64,000 nt of DNA from Porphyra umbilicalis (lineage: Eukaryota; Rhodophyta; Bangiophyceae; Bangiales; Bangiaceae): contig KV918985.1 of NCBI GenBank assembly GCA_002049455.2, forward strand, positions 1 through 64,000. The letters are read 5' to 3'. Shown piece after piece: positions 9,624 through 20,130 of this stretch. The stretch's first letter is position 1, and every line of letters starts with the position of its first letter. Under the pieces are notes generated by a model. The model saw only the letters and a program-made list of their open reading frames with translations, was not told where the DNA came from and did no database searches. The position numbers and the translations under genes were made by a program.

Positions 9624-12595
9624 CTCTGTCCACCATTACGGTGCGCCCCTAGGACTGGCTTGGTGGTCCTGATTGCTTACATGTGCCCATACAGCCTGGA
9701 AATCAACATCAGCTCCTTCAAGGAGACAGTAGAAAATCTCAAGATCTCACGTGGGCAGCTCGCTCCGTCCCCAGAACAGCGGATTAAACGGCAACAAACA
9801 GTGAGTTCTGCTGAATGCCAGGTCCTTGCACCAAATGCGGGCTTTCTATTGGCTTCGATTCCTTCTTACTGTCGTTTTAGACCAATAGAGTGCGTTTATC
9901 CACAGTCAGTCTCTGTCTCTGTCCCCCTGGACAAAATTTGGGGATCAGCAATGAGCGTGAATAAACACACCAAACCCCGACAGGCGATTCCAGCCTGGAA
10001 ACCGACCCCGACACTTTGCCGAACACCCCCCGTCATATGCCTGTGAGGTGGGTGTGAGGGTCGACAGACGTTCGCTGGCACGTGCCAGCCCGTGCCTCTC
10101 TCGTGATCGAACCCTCTCAGCTCAGTGGCTAGAATGCCAGTTCGGACTTCTCCGTTGTGTTTGTAAATACGCTTTATAATTCGCTCGTCTGGCTCGTACA
10201 CTCTCTCTCTGTCCCACCCTGACTGGCGGTCCTACAGGAACACATACGAAAGACTGCCTACAGAAAAGGAAAACTAGGAGGAGAGGCGTAGGCTGGTGCT
10301 GGACACAAGGCGCCCAAACATAAAGGAGGAGCAGAGGAAACAGAAAAAGCGACGCCGAAATCGAGAGGAGTCCACGAATGTAACACAAGAGACAGCGGTA
10401 GCAGAGCGGGAGGAGTTGCGCAAAAGGAAACGAACATGAGGGTGTGGGATGTCGTGCGCGGCACGCAACAGCGAGATGTAACACCGTGCATGACGAGGGG
10501 GGAGCGCGGACGGTTGCCAGCCGCGTCAAAAAGGTCTTGGCAGTCCACAGCGGAAACTTCCCTGGCCTTTACGACAGGGTGCTCTCAAAGTGTAGTGATT
10601 CACACATATACTTAGATCAAGGAACTTACTCTCCGTTTCAGAGGTGGCAGTCTGCATTCGTGTCCTCAGGGATCTGAACGCGTGTCAGTGTTGCAAGGGT
10701 GGCGATGACGCTAAAAGCGAATGGAGATACGTGGCTGATAAGGACTGTCATGCCACAGGGGTCACAGGGCCCAGACGGCGCCTGCCGCCCTGCCCCCCTT
10801 CACCGCCTTGAGTTGCGCGCGGCGACCGCGCGCAGCCACTTCCGAGGATCGAAGCGCCCAGATGCCTCGCGGGTGATCGTGCCTGCGCGCCGGCTTCTGT
10901 TTCGGCGACGGGTCGGCGGTTGCTGACGCCATCTACTGGTGCGGTTACACGCGCCCCGTCGCGCGGCAGTCGATCCCACCTGCCCGCCCATGAGCCGTGT
11001 CGGCCGCCCTGCCCGCCGCGCACAGGTGCGCTGCGTGGCGGGGTGACGGCCCCGCCCGTGGGCGTTGCGCCAAGCCAGCGGGCCGCCGCCGCTGCGGTGG
11101 CGGCGCCGCCGCCCCTTTCCTCGCCCCATGCCCACCTCGCTACGGCAACGTGGAGGCACGTGCCCCCATGCGTGCTCGTGGTCATGGAGCCGGCCGGCGT
11201 GCCCGGTATGGATGTGTCGCCGAGCGTGCCACAGCCCTGACGGCCAGGGTATTCCACGCACGTGCCTGGAATCTGGAGCGGGAGCCAAGCGGTCGAGCGC
11301 GCGCGGGCTGCCCGTTTGGCTGAAACAGAATATGTAGCCCGCGAACTTGTAGTGGAAATCGAGCTTCTGGCCAATCACGGAGCTTTAAAGATTCATAATT
11401 GGACAAACATGATGGGCCACTGATTTCCTGGCGCACTCTCCTGATCCCCTTCCACAATGCGCGCGTGCTCCTTGGTACCAGCCCGTCATTTTCCAAGTCT
11501 GGCCAGACCGCGCGAGCCCGCCCCGTCCCCACGTGCTTGCCTATGACTTGTGGGTGTCGCTCCTCGTGCCTACACTGGGCCACTCACCTCCCCGCCCCAT
11601 CCCTCCCCCTGCCACTTATCGTATCCTATGTCCTCGGTGCACTACAACCTGCTGTCTTCTATTTTCCCCCCTTCCTTGTGTATGAGTCCTTGTGCGTTCT
11701 TCTTGCCGAACCGTGCGATGTGACCCTTTTTCATCCTCGCTCCCCACCTCCCCTCTTCCCCCCCCCAATCAGTTCCCCTTCTTTACTTTGGTGTTGCTGT
11801 TGCCCTGTTTCCTGGGCGTTGAGAAGGCTGACCGTACAGTCAATCCCCGACCTTGTCACAACCGCTAAAGGTCCAGGTGGGCCTTTTATCGAGTCGACCG
11901 ACGATCGCCCCCAGAGAGGCGATCAAGGCACATTCTCCCGTCGCGCAAGGCTCTGAGCTCCATTTCAGAGACCGACCTGCATTGATCGCATCAGGAGGGC
12001 AGCTTCTGGTCAAGATTGTTGATGAAGTAGCCTTCAGCACTGGCTGTGGCAATAGCGCTGGCAGGTGTAATTCGTGCCGCAGAGGTGCGCCAACATCGAG
12101 GATTGACTGTATTGTCCCTGACGCGTGTTTGGATCACTTTTCTCGCTATGGAGCATAGTGTCGTGGGATGTTGTCAGAAAAGAGATCTGAAGGCAGATCT
12201 GAGAAGGCCGTGAGGAGAGCGTCCTTTTGCCTATGGCATGTGCCGCCTTTTTCTTTGTTCTTCTTGCCCTTTCTGTCGGCCGAAGTTGTGTTTCACTGAC
12301 GTCGTTATGTTACTCCAGCGACGCGAAGATGGATCACTCAAAATTGGACTGATTACATGGGCTACTTGATAACTGATGGCGATCATGATTCTGGGCAGTC
12401 CGATCGAGTCCTCTGCATCGATGGTCGACGACGCGGAAGCCGCGCGCTTCTCACCGAGTTGCTGCTGTTCCTCGCCAAGCGCCATCGCCCGCCCACACCC
12501 CCTCCCCTTCCTTCCGCCCCTTCCTCCCGCGCGGCTCTCCTCCGCCTTCTTCCCCCCCGCCCCCCCCTAGACATCCTTCGACACTTTCGACGGGG

Positions 12596-12890
12596 CGGCG
12601 AGGCGGTGGCGACGGGGGGGTGAGGCGGTGGCGACGGGCGGGTGCGGCCGCGGCGACAGGAGGCAAGTGGGTGGCGACGGGCGGCAAGTGGGCGGCGACG
12701 TGCGGCAAGTGGGCAGCGACGGGCGGCAAGTGGGCGGCGACGGGCGCGCGAGGCCGCGGCGACGGGCGGCAATTGGGCGGCGACGGGTGGCAAGTGGGGG
12801 GCGACGGGCGGCAAGTGGGCGGCGACGGGCGGCAAGTGGGTGGCGACGGGCGGCAAGTGGGCGGCGACTGGCGGGCGAGGCCGCGGCAAC
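12596..12890 (+). repeat. Minisatellite, about 21-bp unit GGCGACGGGCGGCAAGTGG
   Basis: About a dozen imperfect copies of a GC-rich unit (core GGCGACGGGCGGCAAGTGGGC, with GC-rich interruptions) keep frames open on both strands and produce seven-residue repeats such as KWAATGG. I find no evidence that it is translated. Confidence 0.9.
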
Positions 12891-14115
12891 GGGGGGGCGT
12901 CAGTTGCGGAATGCCGGTGCTGGTCATGACGAGTGGCACCATAATTGCCGCCATGTGGAATGCGACCGCTCCGCTGGTGGCGGCGAGCACGGCGCTGTAC
13001 TGTCGGCTGCCCCGTGCTGAGTCGCGGGTAGGTACGAGGTGGGAGGTATGAGGTGGGACCTGGGGCGGAGTTTGGGGCGGGGGGTATCGGGCGACGAGGC
13101 GGCATGCTGGTTTTGACCGCCGTCGAGCCATCATGTGCAGACTGAGAGAATGCAGGCAGTGTGGCGGGCGGTGAGGGCGAGGGAAGCAGCGGCGGCGGCG
13201 AGGGAGACAGTGGTGGCGGGGGCGGGAGATTCATTCTCGGCAGGATAGGCCGCGGTTTTTCGTATACACGCTTCATGTTGAGCCGCCGCTTGGCAAGTGA
13301 TGAGGCTGGGCAAGTGGGGAGGACCGAGCGGGAGCGAAGGTTAAAGCGGAAGGGTGCAGCTGGCGGGACTGTCGTTTTGCCTGTCGGCTGAGAGACAATG
13401 GCCAGTGCCGCACAATGTGCCGACGCTGCCGCGAGAAAGCGCGCGCGCTCGCACACTGCCACCACCTGGTGCGAGCTTGATCCCGATCGATCGACTTGGT
13501 TCGTAATGTTTCGGGCACTTCGACGCTGAGAAGCGCTTTGTGCGCTCACCCCTTCGATCACTGCCCTTTTTCGAGCCTACGAGCGCAACTGGCACCAAAG
13601 GAAGCGTCTTCCCTAGAGCTTCCTGCATGTATGTTTATTCCCTGTTCGGCTGTTAATCGAGGTAACGGCGTTCGTGGGGAGAAAAAGCAATGGGCAAACA
13701 AGCTGGAATCGACGATTCTGGTGATCCACTTTGGGCGTCGTTGATCCAGAATCGCGTCAGGGACCATACCCCGTTGTCGTCATCCGACCGAGTGGTGGTG
13801 ACGACGATGGCGACCGAAATACTTAAATCAACGCTCCGTACAATTGCAAAGCCCTCAGGCCTCAAGTATCCGTCGAGCCAGTTCCGAGCATCATCTTCGT
13901 TGCGGGCGCAAAGAACCAAGATCGAGTGATTGGACAGCAGCAATTCACGTCACAGACGCGAGATAAGCCATCTCAGTCGCCCAGGGCATGCAAAAGTGTC
14001 GGGGTCTCGTGACCCCGACAGGCTCCGGAATGGTCATCTGGGAGGGGGGCCCAAAGTGTCGAGGTGCCTCCAGGCATTGGAAACAGCGTCGGGCTTTGGA
14101 ATGTTTCACCGTGTA

Positions 14116-14246
14116 CAGTGCGTTCTCGTTATAAGAGAATCGTTTACAAAAGAATATGGGTCGCGAGTCTTCCATTCCAGTCCGTGTGGGCCACTTTTTG
14201 TTCATATTGAGCCGAATCAGCAGTCTCTTATAACGAGAACGCACTG
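14116..14246. mobile_element. 131-bp pogo/Tigger-like MITE with TA target-site duplication
   Basis: Perfect 23-bp terminal inverted repeats occupy 14116-14138 and 14224-14246. They begin CAGTGCGTTCTCG and read outward to a flanking TA on each side (14114-14115 and 14247-14248). TIRs starting CAGT, a TA duplication and no coding capacity are the established hallmarks of non-autonomous Tc1/mariner, particularly pogo-type, elements. The internal about 85 bp encode nothing. Identical arms suggest recent insertion. Confidence 0.9.
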
Positions 14247-15360
14247 TATCAGCAACAGTCGGATGGGACTGCATTAAGTGCCTGTCGGAACCATGACTCT
14301 CGAGCTGGCGAGGACCGGCTTCGGAGCGAACCCCCTGAACGGGTGTGACCGGCGATCTCGCCCACACGTTGCAATGAGTGACTGTTCCGGCTGTTGCCGT
14401 CCTTAACGGCTAAGAGGCAGAGCAGCTGACGCGCCATCGACTAGTTTTGTCTCTGCACTCAAGTCTCGGCCTTACGGCTCCTCGTACGTCGCCATCCGCC
14501 ACTAAAATCATTCGCGCGACGAATACGCACACACAGACGAGTGAGACAAAACTTGGTCATCATGCAAGGATGCGGATACCAGATCAGAGGCCGGCACGGT
14601 CTGAACGCGCCGCACAAGGTCCTTCTGCCATCTGTTGTCGGGAAGTGGCCTCCAAGAGTGGCGGCTTCAATAATTCTGGCACGCGTGCAGTTCGCGTCTC
14701 AGGGGCGCTCGATCATCGGGGAATAACTGTGTCACGAAATTTTCAGGCGAGATGCCGATGTGCGCACAACAAATTGGGCCAGGTCCGCTTGCCGTCTTGT
14801 GCGAGTGGAGCAGGAGCCCTTCGAGCAACCGACACGGAGGATGGCAATCGTGACCGTCTCTCGAGAGAATTCGACGTGCCAGGATCCAAGGTGCGGATCA
14901 GTCTAACATACTAACATGGTGCAGAGTCTAGCTCTTCTGGGACTTAATATATTGTGGCGCCATTTCATCAATCCGCGGAGGCGAACTATAAATGTTTTCT
15001 GCATCTGTGCGCCAGCTCGCCATCTTCGTTTCCATTGCGGTGTCACCTTCGCCAAATCTGCGCAGGTAGCCGCGATACAAAGCGAAGTATGAACTGTCCG
15101 CTCTTTACGGGCATCAATCGAACGATGCGATGAAAGATGTCTCGTGGCCATACGGAGCGGATTTGGGAACCCCTCCATCCCCTGGCATTGTTGCGCAATG
15201 GCGATAGCGGCCTGGCGCCAGGCTTCAATTGCCGTTACGAATGAACTCCGCACCCTTTCGGTAGTCGCGGGGCGCCTAGTCAGATGAGTAGTGTATTTTT
15301 CTAACCAGAGCATGGTGAACATCCGGGACGCGCAGGCCCCCGCTAGTGCTCTCAGGCCCT

Positions 15361-18109
15361 GTCTTGACTAGAGCTGTCATATTTCTAAAGGAAAGATTGC
15401 AGTGCAAGGAATTTTCTGGAAGCCTGTCCAGGCCATTCACTGTCAACAATTCTCTGTCCCGACAGGAGCGTCACTGTCAGGCGCGGGCAGCACATCAGTG
15501 CCAGCAGCGACTCGGTCGCACATCATACTCGCCTGGCCTCCGCTCCCGGCCTCCTCTCCTTCTTCAAGGTGTGTATGTCCAAAAAAAAAAGTGCGTCGAG
15601 GCTGCTTTCGTATGCCATGACAATAGCTCTGCCACAATAGCATCGACATCGGCTGCCTCAATGTCGGGAGGGCGCTCCTCCTCCTCCGCCCAGCCATACA
15701 CCCCACCCCCACCCCCACCTCCACCCCCACCCCCACCGCGACCAAAGTCAGCGTCGACACTGGCCCCGCCTTCTGCGACGATCCTCCCAGCAAGAGCCGC
15801 TACGCCCAAACCCCCAGTGTCAGCCCCACCCGCCACGCCGCCCACCCCCGCCTCAACATCCTCGCCAGCGAAAACTCTGCGGAGGTTCATCTCAGTCGAG
15901 GAACGCGAAAAGGCAGTAACGGGGTCAGGGCGGCGCAACTGTGCAGAGTTGAAAGCAATGCGAGTTAGCTGGTCAACCAGGAGCGGGGACATGCGGTTCC
16001 GCCGAGCGGTGAGCACCTGGCCCAGGCGTTTGAAGGCACGCTCCCCGCCTGCAGCCGACGCTGGGTACGAGAACAAACACATACAAATGGGGTGCAGCAG
16101 CTCGAAGCACTCGCCATGCAGGCACCACCAGGTCCGTGGGTGCAGGCGCTTCCAAAACTCCTCGTACCGCGGCTGCGCAGCATGGGCGAGGAACTCGCTG
16201 AGCTCTGCCTGCAGCCAAGCGGCCAAAGGGGCGTCTCCATGCGCTAGCGATGCGATAGCCGCGTCGCGCAGCTCAGGCAGAGTCACCGCCCCCACGCCCT
16301 CCCGCACCGCTCACGGCAAGCCGGCCATTGCCCTCGTGCGGGGCCCCAAAAACCGTCCAGGTAAAACGCCATCGCAATCATCGGATTTGAGAATGCAGCG
16401 TAGCGTGCCGACTGGCTAAGTTGTAGCGCCGCCCGAGTCCCGGCCGGCAAATCAAGAAAATGGGTACCCGGTGAAGACCGTAGGGTGGCAAAAAGCCCAG
16501 CATAGGAAGACAACGGTGCTGCGTCCGCCTCGAGCAAGGCCACCACTGCCGCCAGCGTCTTGAGGTATGGAGTTGATCGGCCAATGGCGTCTCGGCTCGG
16601 GGCCTCCAACGCCTGCACCACACTGCTGGGGATGTCAAACGGGGGCGTCAAGAGGGTATTGGAAAACAGTGTGCGGCGCATGGCGATGAGGTTGGCCTGT
16701 ATAGCAACCACTGTAGCGGCCTCCCCCGCCCACCGCGTGTGACTGTCAGGCTGCATGGAAGGAATAGGCGGCTGCCCAGGAACCGCCATAGTGGCCACCG
16801 TGCGCTCGTGCTCCGTGCGTGCGCGCACGCAGCGCATAAAAAACACGGTAGCATTCAGCGAGTGCCGCAGCGCGGACGCAAACGGCTCAAGCTTGGCTGC
16901 ATTCTGGGCAACCAGGTTACTGGCGTGGGCGGCGCACCCATACCCGAACAGATACGTGCCGTAACTTACACCATCGTTGCGCATGCGCATCATCGAACTA
17001 GGCGAGCCCGTAATGACAGCTGCCACACGCTCCTCCAACAGGCGGCGCCACCGCGGTCGTTGTGCCACCGGGCCGCCACCAGCGCTGCTCCCAAGACGAG
17101 CGACAGCCATAATGGGCTCTTGCAACGAGTCCTTCATGGCCTCTAGCAAGTTGGCCCCGGTGGCTGACGTCGAGCCCAATCGTGCCGGCCCGTACAGGAG
17201 CACAAGTGGTGAGTAGGACACGAAGTTGTAAACGCCTCGACGGTTGACTGTGGCGCCGTCCATCGAAACAGCCGTAGATTTTTCCTCGCGAATGCGGGCA
17301 GCCGTCAGCGCATTCGTCTTTGCCGCCACAAGCGGAACGCAGGTCGTGGCTAGCGTGCGGCGGTCGCCGGGGCCCGTAAACCGGCCAGTGGTAACAGCTC
17401 CCAAGGCTGCTCGCCACGCCGCCGTCTCAAAACATCCGAGCGGCAGGCACGACTCGCACATTGCCTCCGTCCACAGCATCCTCCACTCGTGTAACTGCGC
17501 GGCAGTAGCAGGGGGGAGAGCACCAGGGGCGGGGGCTTGCCACATTAGTACACCCATCATCTCCGGAAACGACCGGCTTGCCTCTGCGCAGCCAACCAAG
17601 TGGTCTCTGGCGCGGGTCTTGTTAGGGGTAGTACCCCACCGGCAACCCTCATCACGACAGTTCGTCCGACCTGGGACTGTATCCCTTTTCACGTACAGCC
17701 ATGCCCCCGTGCGCTTCTCCGGCGGGGGCACCACGGCGCCGCCGGGCGCCATGGGAGGAGCAGGGGTCGGCGGGAGTTGGAGAAAGGGCACTGCTGATAG
17801 GGAAAAAGAAACGATAGGGGATGAAATGAACGGGTAACATGCGAGGGTGGGGAGGGGGATGGTGGTCGATCCACTGTCAGAACGCCAAGTCTGGCGCTGG
17901 CTGCAGCAGGGCCGAAGAAGCGTCGACGTGAAGAGCCGGAGATACACCAATAGGAGAACGCCATCGACAGCACGTGTCGGGTCTCGAGACGAATGGGAAA
18001 GGAAATTTCTCTTTCAAGAAAGCGGCCCTGACGGCCCCTGTGCCTGCAAGACGGAAATTTCGTGCATTTTTCCATACATGGTCGTAATATTGACAGCTCT
18101 AGTCTTGAC
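15361..18109 (-). mobile_element. hAT-superfamily DNA transposon
   Basis: Matching inverted ends enclose a minus-strand hAT transposase. The left end at 15361-15383 and the right end at about 18086-18109 share the core GACTAGAGCTGTCA with one indel just inside it. The outermost bases and the expected 8-bp target duplication could not be fixed, so the borders are approximate. The transposase frame is broken (see its own entry), so the copy is probably non-autonomous. Confidence 0.75.
15564..17752 (-). pseudogene. hAT transposase, frameshifted
   Basis: The start is taken at the ATG of MAPGGAVVPPPEKR (17752); the frame is open further upstream but without an equally plausible start. Domains in order: a BED-like zinc finger (CRDEGCRW...RARDHLVGC), a DUF659-like catalytic start (STAVSMDGATVNRRGVYNF), the CAAHASNLVAQ segment and a long helical region in the first frame. 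A second frame carries the hAT C-terminal dimerisation region (SAAGGERAFKRLGQVL, then RRNRMSPLLVDQLTR). The two frames overlap at 16283-16310 and are offset by one base, so a single indel there splits the protein. The tail contains a Gly tract from a CCACCC repeat near 15701-15737. Without the shift the protein would be about 720 aa, normal for the family. An intron at the junction is less likely because no splice pair bridges it convincingly. Confidence 0.8.
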
Positions 18110-18785
18110 GGAGGCGCTCGACCCTTGTCTTGACACGTATGTCGGCCTGCTATTTGTCAGACACGTGGGCGAAGGAGTGTCTGGCCAATCAGCACGCTGT
18201 ATTCTCGTTTGAGACTGTGCCGTCGAGACAGTTCCTCAGACTCAGACGCGATGCTGGTCGACCCTGAAAGCCTCCCTCGCAGCCGCTATCGCATGCCTGC
18301 TTGCCGTTAACGAGACAAAACTCGCCATTCATACCAACTACAGCGAATTTCCAGAAGCTTGACGAGCCCGGTGCCAGCGGTCACGCCTCCGCCCGCGGGA
18401 CCAGTGCCTTGACGCCACACCCCATGAAACACTTCTCCCTCGTCCATTCGACTCTTGCGCCCGTCCAATGATAATCCCTGCTGTCCATCAGAGTATAACG
18501 CCAACGGCACAGGAGGACATCTTGCGATCGGCGGCCATTAAAAGCGATGCGGGCGCCATGAGGCGCCGGTACTGTGACACTGTCTGTGTTGATGAGGTAG
18601 GCTTGGTCTTGGAAATACAAGCAGAGTGTTCCAGAGCGGTCTTCGATTACCACTGGCACCTGCAGTTGAGTCTTGATGAGAAGATAAACTCTGGGAGCTC
18701 CTTCCTATAGCTTGTTCATTGGAGATTGTACCTCGGGCAGCCATTGAGGAGAGCTGCAGCGAATATAATGCCGACGCGCGTGGGG
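18110..18785. other. Spacer between hAT element and LINE remnant
   Basis: Nothing coding is recognised. The motif GTCTTGAC from the hAT end recurs once just outside the element, near 18127-18135. Confidence 0.4.
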
Positions 18786-20130
18786 AATGGGCTGGTTCCG
18801 AATTTCGCCCGCCGACCTCACTACCCCGGAGACGTTTACGTACTTTGGCATCCCGATCGGGCGGGCAGAGTTTGGCACTGTGTTCGACGACAAGATGGCG
18901 GCGTCGAACGCCTAGGTCGTGCGAGCCGTCGCCTCCAACCCGCCTGACGTCGCGCATGTGCAGCTGCTGCTGCTGCGTATGGGCGCGGCGCTGTTAGAGA
19001 CGTCAGTGCTGTGGTGCCTGCCACCGGCGGCGGCGACGGCGCTGATGACGGAGGTGAACGCGACGATGCGGCGGTCGCCGCTGCGTCTGCTTTGCGCTGC
19101 GAACTATTTGTGGAAGACGCGGATAAGTGGCTTCATCCACGCCACCCACCTCGTCCGCATGGCGGGGCTTGGGCTTGCGGACCGCTCTGTCGCCACGTCG
19201 GCCGCCCACGCGGCGTCGTGGCTGGCAACGCCGCGGGCGGCGGAGCTGACCGTGTCGGCGCAGCGGGAGCTCGCTCTGGCGGTCTCGGTGTCACCGGTGG
19301 TCGCCAAGGCGGGCGTGTTTGTGGCAGGGGCAGATCTCCTCACTGTCTCGGGGGGGGCGGGGGTGGCGCCTTCCACGACTTCCGGGGGCACCACTACGTG
19401 GCCGTGGCCTGATGTTGGGGCAGATACTGACACGCCGCCGCCTCTGTCGCCTCCAGCGTCCGAGGTCCTGGTGAGCGCGGCCACTTCCACGTCTCTTGCA
19501 GCCTGCTCTGTCACAGAAACTTTGCGGGTCCCATTGCTTCCGAACGCTCAGATGTGTTTGACAGCGTTCGTTGCTGAGGCGACTCTCGCGGTGGTGGGGT
19601 CGCTCGGCGGCTCCCCCTTTCAGTGTGTTCCGCTGCAGATCACCGACCTGCTCCAGTCCCTGACGCCTCCAGTGGGAACGGCCGACCTACCAACCACTTG
19701 CCTACCCCACTCCCTTGGGGTAGTCGCGGACAGCTGGGCTGCGATGCTCGCGGCGCCGAGGGGATTTACTCAGCGACACTTCGCGCACACGGCACACCTG
19801 ACAGGGCCCCGGCCGTGTGGGCATCGCTGCCGCAGGCGGCGCGCGCTGGCTGATCCGCCCGCTGCGTTCACGGCTCTCGGTTGTGGCTGAACAGGCTGCA
19901 ATGCGTTGGCCGAATGGGCGGCGCCATGACGGGCGTGGAAATGACGGCGACACCACGGCTGCCGTCGACGGCCTTCCCAATGCCGCAGGCGTCCACCCGA
20001 GAGCGCCGCTGAGGCGATCTAGCGGGCCTTTCCGGCTCCCTCAGCCTCTTCAGCTGCCCGGGAAGTCACAATGCGCACCTGTCGTCGCACGGAGGTGCTG
20101 GAGCGGGTGACCACGATGCTGCGGGCCTAC
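18786..20130 (+). pseudogene. LINE-type reverse transcriptase remnant
   Basis: The frame beginning near 18790 reads TYFGIPIGRAEFGTVFDDKM, the pattern of the palm/thumb transition in non-LTR retrotransposon reverse transcriptases, and ends at a TAG at about 18913. The same frame then continues for over 300 codons with the typical C-terminal extension (RSPLRLLCAANYLWKTR, ATHLVRMAGLGLADR, AHAASWLATPRA). No catalytic YxDD box, endonuclease or zinc knuckle remains, and the 3' part degenerates after 19890. It is a 5'-truncated, mutated copy, as is usual for LINEs. Confidence 0.65.

Larger units (their letters stand above)
9624..15360. other. Intergenic region with scattered repeats
   Basis: No gene with recognisable domains was found on either strand. 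The region contains a 21-bp minisatellite (about 12596-12890), a MITE (14116-14246), and a 10-bp-arm palindrome at 13998-14021 (TGTCGGGGTC...GACCCCGACA) whose arm sequence recurs near 9976-10013. GC-rich blocks (10750-11330, 12480-13400) carry long chance frames without ATG-led coding structure. Confidence 0.5.

Noticed and set aside
10103-10145. Possible tRNA or tRNA-derived SINE (CAGCTCAGTGGCTAGA resembles a D-arm/A box)
   Set aside because: No cloverleaf can be built: the acceptor and anticodon stems do not pair and no T-arm lies at the right distance. The GATCGAACCC next to it is upstream and inverted.
18919-19890. Independent 323-aa gene
   Set aside because: It is the continuation, after an in-frame stop, of a reverse-transcriptase frame and matches the usual LINE C-terminal pattern.
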